A DNA stretch of 64,000 bases from Curtobacterium poinsettiae (GTDB lineage: Bacteria > Actinomycetota > Actinomycetes > Actinomycetales > Microbacteriaceae), in assembly GCF_025677645.1 (NCBI RefSeq), contig NZ_CP106880.1, positions 43,928 through 107,927 on the forward strand, written 5' to 3'. This document shows positions 1 to 9,000 of this stretch, piece after piece. The notes below the pieces were generated by a model. It ran no database searches. It was given only the letters and a program-made list of their open reading frames with translations, and was not told the DNA's origin. A program made the translations under genes and the position numbers. Numbering within the stretch: the stretch's first letter is position 1; each line of letters begins with the position of its first letter.

Positions 1-1129
1 TGACGAACCCGGCACGGAGGGAGTGCCCAGACCAGCCCTCTTCCCCGAGCCCGGCGGCGTGTGCGCGGCGGGCGGCGGCTTTGCCGACCGTGGTGGGGCT
101 GATGCCGGTGTTCCGGAACAGGCCCCACTTCGACACGGCGCGGAAGAACGGCATCGATGGCGGTAGCCGGTCCGGGCCGAGCCCGTCGGTGCAGACGTGG
201 ACGGCAAGGGTGGCGCCGGTGAGCGCGGCGAACAGGCCGGCTTCGCCTCGTGCGTCCTGCGCGGCCATGAGCCGGGAGAGCCGGATGAACGCGCACGGGG
301 CGCAGGTGACCGGGTTCGCGCCCTGCTGCAGCACCTTGATGCGGCCGGCACCGTCCTGGTCCGTTTTCGACTTCCGGATTCGGGCGTAGACGCCTTCACC
401 GTCGACGAGGCGGAGATCTCCGACGGTCAGTGCGGTGAGTTCGGACTCGCGGAACGCGCCGACGAACCCGAAGAGCAGCAACGCCTGATCTCGTGTTCCG
501 AGGGCGCCGGTCTGCAGGTCGGCGACGTCGATCTGCAGCAGGGTCGTCTGCAGCGCCTTCAAGGTCATCGGTTTCGCTCGCCGGACCGGCACGGACCGGG
601 TGCGGCGGATCCCCTTGAGGACGTCGCGGACGATCGGCGTGGTGCCGGGTGGGGTGTGGCCGCGGCGGGCGTGCTCCCAGTCGATCGCGGCGACGTAACG
701 ACTGATCGTGCCGGGTGCGTACCGCTGGGCCCCGTCCGGCAGGACCGCGTTGGCCTTGTCGGCGAGGAACGCCGCGACCTCCGCCGGGTCCACCGGTGCC
801 GTGGTGATCTGCTCGAGCTCATGCGGTTCGGAGATCTCGTGGTCGCGGAACCCGGCGCGCCACCGGGCGAACTGCCGCAGGTCCGATCGGTACGCGCGAA
901 CGGTGTTCGGCGACAAGGACGCTTCGGCAAAGACCTGCGGTGACGCGTCCGCCGGCACCACCACGGCACCCGAGCCGCTCGGGCGCCCCTCCCCCGCTGC
1001 GGTGCGGAGCCGCGCGAACGCCGTCCGGGAACGCTCCACTGCGGCGCGCTCCTCAGCAGACGCCGCACGACCGACTACGCGGACGCCCGGCGAGCTCGTT
1101 CGGACGCTCGCCTCGCTCGCCTCGTCCAC
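1..1129 (-). CDS. Tyrosine recombinase / phage-type integrase, cut at window edge
   Basis: Site-specific tyrosine recombinase that would cut and rejoin DNA at attachment sites. The minus-strand frame has an N-terminal SAM-like core-binding segment (SPNTVRAYRSDLRQFA), then the catalytic domain with the box I arginine in GAFRESELTALTVGDLRL near base 455. The box II histidine and arginine in GHSLRAGF lie in the first 30 bases. The C-terminal tyrosine is outside the window, so the gene is partial here. I chose the GTG at 1129 because AGGAG-like sequence lies upstream and no better in-frame start was seen. It is transcribed away from the CBASS operon and may mark the edge of an integrated island, but no att repeat was found. 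Confidence 0.85.
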   Translation of the reverse strand, partial: MDEASEASVRTSSPGVRVVGRAASAEERAAVERSRTAFARLRTAAGEGRPSGSGAVVVPADASPQVFAEASLSPNTVRAYRSDLRQFARWRAGFRDHEISEPHELEQITTAPVDPAEVAAFLADKANAVLPDGAQRYAPGTISRYVAAIDWEHARRGHTPPGTTPIVRDVLKGIRRTRSVPVRRAKPMTLKALQTTLLQIDVADLQTGALGTRDQALLLFGFVGAFRESELTALTVGDLRLVDGEGVYARIRKSKTDQDGAGRIKVLQQGANPVTCAPCAFIRLSRLMAAQDARGEAGLFAALTGATLAVHVCTDGLGPDRLPPSMPFFRAVSKWGLFRNTGISPTTVGKAAARRAHAAGLGEEGWSGHSLRAGFV

Positions 1130-1465
1130 ATGACCTCGCTCCTGCCAGCGGCACTGTGTACACCTACCGTATCAGTTCCGATAATAGTCATTCTCGGAAC
1201 GTCTTGGCGGGGGCGGAAGCGACCAGAGCGACCAAGATGTCGCCGCGCAAACAACTTGTCTCCTTCGCGCAGAACTTGTCGCCGATGGCTCCTATGAGTT
1301 CCAAGGAATCTGTCGAATTCCACACTGTCGCGTCGCAAGCGCCACCAGCAGAGAATTCTTTGAGAATTCACGGCTGGGGACAGCCGCGCGATGAACCTCA
1401 GCGGATTGCCGATGGGACGACCGAGAGCCCGAACGCCGCGGTCGCCGCACGCGGCCGGCTGGGCA
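1130..1465. other. Intergenic, hairpin, no gene recognised
   Basis: About 336 bases between the integrase start and the end of cap2. A hairpin, CGGCTG-GGGA-CAGCCG at 1371-1386, could stop cap2 transcription. Two GAATTC sites sit 5 bases apart just before it. No JAB/Cap3 protease motif was found in any frame. Confidence 0.4.
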
Positions 1466-3154
1466 TCACGAGCCCTTCATTCCGGCTGTTGGGGCGTCGA
1501 CCCACAGTGCCGGGGGTGCGTCGGCAGCGCCGGTCGGCAGCGCGAACAAATGCGCCCCCGTCGACGTGCCGCCTCGGTGCCTCCCTAGCGCCGAGACCGC
1601 CATCGCTGCGACGGCCGCTTCGTCGGCGGCGGACCCGTGAAACGTCGGAATCGAGCAGCCGCGAACTGGTGTGACTTGATCACTGGGTGCAGCCCTCCTC
1701 CAAAACCCGTGGTAGGCCTCCAGCTGCGGCTGCTCGAGTACAGACCGCCCAATCGTGTGATCGATGGACGCCAAGGAACGGGTGTCGCCGATGCCGCGCA
1801 CCGTGACGATCCCACGGGACCCGGTGGAAGGGTCCGTCGCCAGCTGAGCCACAACGGCACCATCGCATTCGAGGTGCGTCAACGCGGTCTCAAGATCGAC
1901 GCCGGCCGCGAGATTCGCGGTTGCGTCGACGATGAAATCGGCACTGGTGAACGCTGCGACGGCTGCGGAGTGATCGAGGTCAGTCAGTACATCGACATTG
2001 ACATCGTCGGCGATGGCTTGCAGTCGCGCGGCGAGGGCGTCATCCTTTGGACGACCGACATCCAGTTCGACGTAGTTCTGACGCACGAGTAGTCCCCGGG
2101 TGATCATCGCCGGATCTGCCAGCACGATCCGCGCGACCCCAGCGCGCACGACGAACTCGGCGAACCAAGAACCGAGCGCCCCGCATCCGATGAGGGTCAC
2201 CGTGCTGCCAAGGAATCCAGCGGCGTGGGTTCCAACGTCGCGCCGGGTCGAGACGCCAGGCCGGTCGTCAGACATAGCCCGCCATGTGATCGCCGCCATC
2301 GCCGTCGCAGGAGTGATGGCCCGCAGCGCGGTGATCCCGTCTTCGTCGATCCAGCCGGCCGCGACGTGGCGTTCTCCGCCAGCGGGATGAGGGATGCCGA
2401 GGAGCATGTACATGCCATCCGCAGCGGCGGGCCGGTTCGCGGCGTTTTGCAACGTCCGCACCATCATTGCGATGTTGGAGTCCTCCGCCGCCCTGAGCCG
2501 GTTGATGAGCGTGCCGATCGTGTCCCCGACGCCATAGGGCAGGGGCGCCGCGACGGGAAGGAACACAGCGGGGACGGCGCCTTCGACGGCATTGCCCCGA
2601 ACATCAATGCGTCGGGCCGACCGGCGGGTGGCCCAAAACAGCGCCGGTTTGTCTGGCATCTGCGATCGCACGGATAGCATCTCGCCGTTCTCTGCGCCCG
2701 CCGGGACGCCGCCGATCGCGTGGTACAGCGAATCGCGTGCCGAGAACCGGCCCTCGGCAGCGTCCGCCAGCCAGTCGTAGAGTCGGTTGAAGAATCCGAT
2801 AGCACCGCCGGCAGGATCCCACTCGCGGGCCGGATCTAAGTACAGACACAGTTCGCGGCCGTAGAGGACATGTGGTGCCCCGACGAACCGGTCGTGGGCA
2901 ACCGTCACGGCCGGTGGTCGAGCCGAGTCCTTGCGGACGTGAACTTCGACCTGTTCATGCAAGTCCAGGGCGAGCCCGCCTGGTTCGCGGGCGACGTTGC
3001 CGGTATTGATGGTGATCAGCAGCACGAGGTGGCCAAGCGAGTCGACTTGTCGACGTTCATTCAGCCGGATTGGGAAGTGCGGGTCGTTCGCGAGCGTGCG
3101 CGTCTCGCCCAGGAATGCCATCTGCCAGTCGGTCGGCTGGCGATGAGCGGTCAT
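1466..3154 (-). CDS. cap2: CBASS Cap2, E2-E1 fused ubiquitin-ligase-like enzyme
   Basis: In type II CBASS this enzyme conjugates the C terminus of the CD-NTase to a target, priming cyclic-nucleotide synthesis. The 562-aa protein has an N-terminal E2-like domain with a likely catalytic Cys103 in GRELCLYLDPAREWDP. The E1 adenylation domain has the nucleotide-binding GxGxxG at 323-328 (LIGCGALGSW) and a likely catalytic Cys500 in RGCSIPTFHG. I start it at the ATG at 3154, which overlaps the CD-NTase stop by 4 bp (ATGA), so the two are translationally coupled. A longer open frame extends upstream but only into the CD-NTase gene. The usual partner, Cap3 (JAB protease), does not follow. Confidence 0.88.
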   Translation of the reverse strand: MTAHRQPTDWQMAFLGETRTLANDPHFPIRLNERRQVDSLGHLVLLITINTGNVAREPGGLALDLHEQVEVHVRKDSARPPAVTVAHDRFVGAPHVLYGRELCLYLDPAREWDPAGGAIGFFNRLYDWLADAAEGRFSARDSLYHAIGGVPAGAENGEMLSVRSQMPDKPALFWATRRSARRIDVRGNAVEGAVPAVFLPVAAPLPYGVGDTIGTLINRLRAAEDSNIAMMVRTLQNAANRPAAADGMYMLLGIPHPAGGERHVAAGWIDEDGITALRAITPATAMAAITWRAMSDDRPGVSTRRDVGTHAAGFLGSTVTLIGCGALGSWFAEFVVRAGVARIVLADPAMITRGLLVRQNYVELDVGRPKDDALAARLQAIADDVNVDVLTDLDHSAAVAAFTSADFIVDATANLAAGVDLETALTHLECDGAVVAQLATDPSTGSRGIVTVRGIGDTRSLASIDHTIGRSVLEQPQLEAYHGFWRRAAPSDQVTPVRGCSIPTFHGSAADEAAVAAMAVSALGRHRGGTSTGAHLFALPTGAADAPPALWVDAPTAGMKGS

Positions 3155-4167
3155 CCAGCGCGACCCGCGATGAAGGACGACGCTGCCGACTCCTCCGGCT
3201 TCCCAAAACGCTGCCGGCCAGTAGAGACGCCGGCCTCTTTGAACCCCGGGCCGAACAGGCTCTGCCACAGCTCGACGCTCTCGTCCTTGTCTGTCGACTC
3301 GTACGCCTGAGTGGTGGTGTCGGCGATCGTGTGCAGCCGCTGACGGAAGTTCGCGTACGTCTCTTGGGTCCAGCGATGGTCGAACGTGAGACCCGTCCCG
3401 GACGGGTCTGTCACCGACGGCTTGTTCTCGCGTGCCCACACGTAAGCGTCGAGGTCATTGACGAGGTGGAAGAACGAAGATGGCAGATCGGCGTAGTAGC
3501 CAGAGTCGTGGATCTCGTTGGCAGAGGACACGCGATCGCCAAGCATCGTCGTCAGCAAGATGGAGCGGACCCCGTTGAAGCTGTTGCGGTTGTCCCGTAC
3601 CCACTTGAACAAGCGAATCACCTTACGGAGGTTGCCATGTGTGTCGGCGTCCTTCGCCTGCATCCAGGTGGTAAACCCGGACGGGTTCGTCGGCTCCCAG
3701 ATGTTGTCGTCGTAATTTGCAATGTGGCGGACACCGCCGCGCTCGATGGACGGGACGACGTCAACGTGGAAGTCGTTTGCGTAGAGGACGCGGACGCAGC
3801 GCGTCTTCCGATTCAGCGTCATCCCGGTGTAGTCGTGGTGGTCGTTCAGCGCCTTGCGGGTGGCGTTGAGGTAGTCCTTCGGGGTCCACGACGAATCGTC
3901 GGCGAGGTGCAGCGTGAAGTCCGCATCGAAGTCGCGCCCACCTGACGGGTTGATGATGGTTTTCTGCGCCCAGGAACCCTGCTGCGACATGTCGTGCACC
4001 ATCGGACCGAGCGTTTCGTCCCGGTTCAACGCGGCGTAGATACTACCCGCGCGGTTTTCGAGTGACTGAAGACGAGACGCGCTGAGGTTGACGCGATCCG
4101 TCAACAGCGTGTCAAAGTGGGCGGCGAGCTTCACGAGGGCTCCGTTCGGGTCGGGCCGGCAGAACAT
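3151..4167 (-). CDS. CBASS CD-NTase (cGAS/DncV-like nucleotidyltransferase)
   Basis: Makes a cyclic oligonucleotide alarm signal when phage infection is sensed. The 338-aa protein shows the nucleotidyltransferase core: Gly64-Ser65 in QQGSWAQKT, the metal-binding pair Asp81 and Asp83 in GRDFDADF, and a third acidic residue at about 136 in FHVDVVPS. It is the first gene of a minus-strand operon with cap2 and is divergent from the cap5 effector, with about 70 bases between the two starts that must hold both promoters. The sequence does not let me name the clade or the exact product nucleotide. The C terminus, the expected conjugation site, ends in ...FIAGRAG. Confidence 0.9.
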   Translation of the reverse strand: MFCRPDPNGALVKLAAHFDTLLTDRVNLSASRLQSLENRAGSIYAALNRDETLGPMVHDMSQQGSWAQKTIINPSGGRDFDADFTLHLADDSSWTPKDYLNATRKALNDHHDYTGMTLNRKTRCVRVLYANDFHVDVVPSIERGGVRHIANYDDNIWEPTNPSGFTTWMQAKDADTHGNLRKVIRLFKWVRDNRNSFNGVRSILLTTMLGDRVSSANEIHDSGYYADLPSSFFHLVNDLDAYVWARENKPSVTDPSGTGLTFDHRWTQETYANFRQRLHTIADTTTQAYESTDKDESVELWQSLFGPGFKEAGVSTGRQRFGKPEESAASSFIAGRAG

Positions 4168-4235
4168 GACCGCTTATCGTGTTCCGTGGGTGTTCATAGC
4201 CTAATCCCGACCACCGACACGCCTGGGAGTGCGCA

Positions 4236-5399
4236 GTGACTGATGACGATGTGGCCGCACCAATGAGACGGGTGCGCCCCACGCCGCTCGCGGAACGGGA
4301 AATCTGGGCCAAGTCAGCAGGCCGGTGCAACTTCTGCGCCAAGTACCTCTTCGCCGAGGAATTTGACTACAAGCCCATTGCGGTCGGCCAGATCGCCCAC
4401 CAGGTCGGTGCTACAGACGGTCCGAAGTCACCCCGAGGCCAGGCGCCCCTTACGGCAGACGAGCGATCGGAGCCCTCGAACCTGATGCTGCTGTGCCAGC
4501 CCCATCATCAGATGATCGACGGCGATCCCGACCGTTTCCCCGTGGACTGGCTGCAGCAGACGAAGCACGATTTTGAGACCCGCGTACGAGAGGCCACGAA
4601 CTTCGCCTCACTCGAGCCCAGCGCCGCCGTCGTGCTGACGGCTCCGATCCGCGGCAACGACGTATCGATCACGCGGGAGCAGATCTCCGAGGCGTTGCAG
4701 TTCGAGAGCCTTCGCTTCGCTGGTGAGCACTACCGGGACTCAACTCTAGAGGTCCGACTTCAGCTACCCGAGAGCCGCGAGGAGTCGTGGAACGCGGGAC
4801 AGATGACCATCCATCACAGGCTTGAACGACTTCAGTCGATGGTCGATGATGTCGGGGCGGAGTCTGTGAGTCTGTTCGCGCTAGGGCCTATCCCATTCCT
4901 CGTCGACCTTGGTGCATCGGTTGGCAACAAGTACCCCGTCAACGTGTTCGAGCCGCACAGCGTGGGCAGTCGAACCCGCTGGCGGTGGCCTGTCGAGCCC
5001 GGCGAGCCGAACGAGTTCGCCATCGATGTCCCGTCCCCAGACCAATCAGCAACCGAGCTGGTCGTATCCGTGTCGCTAACGGCGGCGGTCCAACTCGATC
5101 GGGTGCCAGGTCCGGTCGCCGCGCTGCCGCGGGCAAGTCTTCGCATTGATGGCGAGCCGCGAGTCGGCGCGATCAACTCGCAAGAGACGCTTCGAAACTT
5201 CGTCCGAGCTTGGCGGACGCTTCTGCAACGGGTCGAGGACGCGTTCCCTTCTGCAACGAGGGTCCACCTCGTCGCGGCCGTCGGATGCGCCGCCGCGATC
5301 GAACTTGGCCGATGGCGTATGCGCGACGCCCACCCCGAGTTCGTCGTCTATCAGCTACTCGAAGACCACACGTACCAAGAGGCGATCACTATTCGTTGA
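4236..5399 (+). CDS. cap5: CBASS Cap5 effector, HNH nuclease fused to SAVED domain
   Basis: A DNA-degrading effector switched on by a cyclic nucleotide. The 387-aa protein has an N-terminal HNH nuclease with zinc-type cysteines (CNFC, 31-34), His55 in GQIAHQV, Asn82 in SNLMLLC and His90-His91. From about residue 145 to the end it matches the length and character of a SAVED sensor domain. The start is a GTG at 4236; an in-frame ATG at 4263 is the alternative. It reads away from the CD-NTase/cap2 operon, so signal maker and killer share one divergent promoter region. It converges on the 183-aa gene at 5514. The domain call is by motif, and the SAVED part is less certain than the HNH. Confidence 0.87.
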   Translation: MTDDDVAAPMRRVRPTPLAEREIWAKSAGRCNFCAKYLFAEEFDYKPIAVGQIAHQVGATDGPKSPRGQAPLTADERSEPSNLMLLCQPHHQMIDGDPDRFPVDWLQQTKHDFETRVREATNFASLEPSAAVVLTAPIRGNDVSITREQISEALQFESLRFAGEHYRDSTLEVRLQLPESREESWNAGQMTIHHRLERLQSMVDDVGAESVSLFALGPIPFLVDLGASVGNKYPVNVFEPHSVGSRTRWRWPVEPGEPNEFAIDVPSPDQSATELVVSVSLTAAVQLDRVPGPVAALPRASLRIDGEPRVGAINSQETLRNFVRAWRTLLQRVEDAFPSATRVHLVAAVGCAAAIELGRWRMRDAHPEFVVYQLLEDHTYQEAITIR

Positions 5400-5513
5400 G
5401 CTGCCCGTCACTGGCTCAGGGATGCGAGAACCAGAACCGAGCGATCCTGTGTGGCGGACGAACAAGCCTGACGACACACAGCAAAGCGGTTTACACGTCA
5501 GACGTGAGCCCGC

Positions 5514-6065
5514 TCAGGGGGTCCTTGACAAAGCGGCATCGATGCTCTCGTACGCCGATCGCACGGTGGCGGTGACGTCAAGACCGGCGGCGGCGACGTT
5601 CCGGACGACAATGGCGGACGAGTTGGTGTGTTCGACTCGTCGACCGATCGCTTGCGTCTTTTCCGATGTGAGCTCTCGCGCCCAGATCAGGTCGTACGAG
5701 GTTGCGTCGAAGAGGAGGAAGAGGGCGTCATCGAAGTCGAAGGACCTGAACGCTGAGAAGTTCTGAGACCGGCGGTCAGCGGGATCAACAAGGCGCGCCT
5801 TGACCTGGATGCGCCGGCCGTTGGGTGTAGTGAGGTCGTAGCTCTTCTCTGAAATGGGCGCAAGCGTGCCACAGTAGGCGCGGAGCGCGATCGTCTCAGC
5901 AAGATCACCCAGTGGCGCGTTGCGTGTGCGGACGACCCCTCGCCGCAGGAGCTCGTCGAGGACAGCGACGTGTGATGCGAGCAGCTGCCGAACGGTCAGC
6001 TCCTGCGGGCGGAACGCAAGCGTCACCCCTTCCGCCGGGCCTACGCCCAAGTCGGTCGGGGTCAT
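5514..6065 (-). CDS. PD-(D/E)XK nuclease-like protein coupled to type ISP enzyme
   Basis: 183 aa. The mid-region has a conserved Glu (GDLAETIAL), an Asp (YDLTTPNG) and then QVKARL, which resembles the E...D...(E/Q)xK core of PD-(D/E)XK nucleases; a DUF6998-like domain is my best guess. Its ATG overlaps the stop of the type ISP gene by 4 bp, so it is translated from the same message. This suggests an accessory or regulatory nuclease for the restriction system. The catalytic role is inferred from motif spacing only. Confidence 0.65.
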   Translation of the reverse strand: MTPTDLGVGPAEGVTLAFRPQELTVRQLLASHVAVLDELLRRGVVRTRNAPLGDLAETIALRAYCGTLAPISEKSYDLTTPNGRRIQVKARLVDPADRRSQNFSAFRSFDFDDALFLLFDATSYDLIWARELTSEKTQAIGRRVEHTNSSAIVVRNVAAAGLDVTATVRSAYESIDAALSRTP

Positions 6066-9000
6066 TCAGCGGATTCCTGGTACCGCAGTGCCGGCAGGCT
6101 CTGCACGATGCGCACCGTTTCGACACTGACGGTCACGATGCGTTGGATTAGCTCAACGATGTACGCCGGATTGCCGTGCTCGGCACCCCAGTCGTTGGGG
6201 TCGTTGACGATGCCTGAGGCCTTGTCGGTCTTGACTTGGTATCGCTCGAGGATCCAGTCGAGTGCCGACCGAGAGCCAAGCTTGTATTCGTGCGCCATGG
6301 CTGGGATGCCACTGATCGTCACGCCGGGCGCTACGTGAATGACCGTACGGTCCCAGTTGCCCGCCTTGCCGCCGTACCGCATCTTCGTCACGCGCAGGTC
6401 AGCGGGAATCGGCCCACTGAGCTCTACCGGGTACAAGTCGGCGCTTTCGTACCCAATGTGCAGCTCGGACAGCGCCCGACCTGCCGCCGCAAACGCCCGG
6501 AAGTCGGCCGGATCTGTCAGTTCCGGGATGCGCGGCAGCATTTTCTTCAGATCAGCGTCGAACTCGCGTCGGTAGTCCTCGGAGTGCAAGAGTCCGTAAA
6601 CAGCGAAGAACACGTCATCAGCAGTGACTTCCTGCCCGTACAGCTGTCGGTAGGTGGCGAGGGCGGCGTCGGTGATGTTGTCGCGCCGCTGTGGTCCGTC
6701 GAACAGCGCAAACGTTCCGCCCTGTGGCTCGACGTCGTACACGTACCGAGGGAAGAACTGACCGCCCGACCCGGCTCCGGTCACATGCAGATCAGGGATT
6801 GCGTCGATCATCAAGACCGAGAAAGGGACTGCCGAACCGGCTCCCACGTAGTAGAAGCCATGGTTGCGCTGGCCCGAGTGGAAGTACGACGCGTGCTGAG
6901 CGGGCCGGTGAATGAGGCGAGGGTCGAAGCACAGCTGCTGACGGTTGAAGGGACGATAAATACTTGTTGTGATTTGGTTGCTGCCGACGTTGATTCGCTC
7001 TTTACGTTTGAAGCGGGCGAGTAGCGACGAAGACCAGCTGATGCGTTGGGGATCGGTGTCGATGAAGTTTTCGACAGGTTGGGGTTGGCCGGCGCGTTGC
7101 CAGCGGTCGAGTTCGGCGTTGTAGGCGTCGATCATGCTGGTGACGTTGCCGCGAAGGGCTGGTTCAGACGAGTTGTATACCCAGGCGTCCCGGTTGGTTT
7201 GTAGCCCGGCTGAGAAGCTACGGAAGATCGCCGTCTCGGGCGCTTTGCGATCCCCGATCGCGGTGAAGGCCTCGAAGGCGTCGTTGCGTTGGTTGATCCA
7301 GTCGCCGTGTTCGTTCGGGGTAATCTGCCGCCACGGGACGCCGTCGGAGTCTCCATACTGCTCGAGGAGTCCGAGTTTGTCGTCGCGGGTGAGGTAGTCC
7401 CCGATGTCGCGGTAGTGGATCGTTCTGGAGGACGGCCGGTCCGGGTTCTTCACCAGCAGGGAGATGACGATCGTGGCGCGGCTGCCAGGGCCGAAGGTCT
7501 GGCCGCCCTCTCTGAGTGCCTGCTCGCCGGAGGTGCGGGTGTTGCCGCGGAGGTTGAGGATGTAGAGCTCGGTGAACTCGTCTTGGAGGGCGAGGCGGAG
7601 GCCGGCGGCGGTGTTGCCGTCGAGGAAGCCGCCATTGGTGACGTAGGCGACGATGCCGTGGTCTTTGATCCGGTCGGATGCCCACCGGATGGCGCGGATG
7701 TAGGAGTCGTAGAGGCTGTTCTTGTTCTGCCCCGTGGACCGGGCCGCGTAGGTGGTGGCGATGCGCTTGTCGAGGTAGGGGTATTTGAGGTTCTGGTTGT
7801 TGTCGTTGGCGGAGTCCTGCCCAGATGAGTAGGGCGGGTTACCGACGATGATGCGGATATCGAGGGCGTTCTGCTGCTTCACGCGTTCGTTATTGTCGCC
7901 GAACACGCCTTGATCGTCGTAGGTGTCGTCGTCCTCAGCGGTCTGGAACGTGTCGGTGAGGACCACGCCGGGGAACGGCACGTACTCACCGCCCTGGAGG
8001 CCGTTGTACGTGGCCTCGATGTTCACGGCGGCGACGTAGTACGCCAGGAGCACGATCTCGTTCGCGTGGAGCTCGTGACGGTACTTGTGCGCGAGATCAC
8101 TCGGGGTGATCAGGCCGGATTGCAGGAGTCGGACGATGAAGGTGCCGGTACCGGTGAATGGGTCGAGGACGTGGACGCCGTGGTCGGTGAGGCCGGCGCC
8201 GAAGTGGTCGCGGGAGAGCCGGTCGGCGCTGCGGAGGATGAAGTCGACGATCTCGTTGGGTGTGTAGACGATGCCGAGCCGTTCGGAGGTGCCGCGGAAG
8301 GCGCCGGTGAAGAACTTCTCGTACAGCCGCTTGATGATCGTCTGCCGGCCGGACGCGTCGGTGATCCCGGCGACGGTGCGTTGCACGCCGGCGTAGAAGC
8401 CAGCGAGGTCGCTGGTTTCGGTGGTGAGGTTCTGCTCTTCGAGGGCGTCGACCATGCGCTGCATGACCTGCGACACCGGGTTGTGGTCACTGAAGGCGTG
8501 GCCGGCGAAGAGGGCATCGAAGACGGGTTGGGTGATGAGGTGCTGGGAGAGCATCTCGATCGCCTGCGGCTCGCTGACGCCCGGGTTGAGGTTGTCCTGC
8601 AGTCCCTTCACGAAGCGAGTGAACTCGGTCCGCAGACTCTCGTTGGAGCCGTCGACGAGGCTGGTGATGCGCGCGATCTGCCGGCCGGCGATGTCGGCGA
8701 CGTCTTTGGCCCAGTTCTCCCAGTAGTCGCGTTCGCCGACCTTGTCGACGATGCGGGCGTAGATGGCGTTCTGCCAGTCCGCCCCCAGAACGCTCATGTC
8801 GAGCGGAATCTGCGACGTCTCTGGGGTCGCCGTGCCCGGTGCTGGCTCGGGCAGGTCGTGGTCGTCATAGTGCGTGCCTATGACGGGGCCGGTGTCCGTG
8901 CGGCCGTTGAGGTCGATCTGTTCGATCTTCGCTTCGAACCGTTCATCATGCGCACGGAGCGCACGGAGGACGTCCCAGACGACCTTGAACTTGGTGTTGT

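Noticed and set aside
1075..1371. 98-codon minus-strand frame between integrase and cap2
   Set aside because: It overlaps the integrase start, is Arg-rich, and shows no JAB or other motif.
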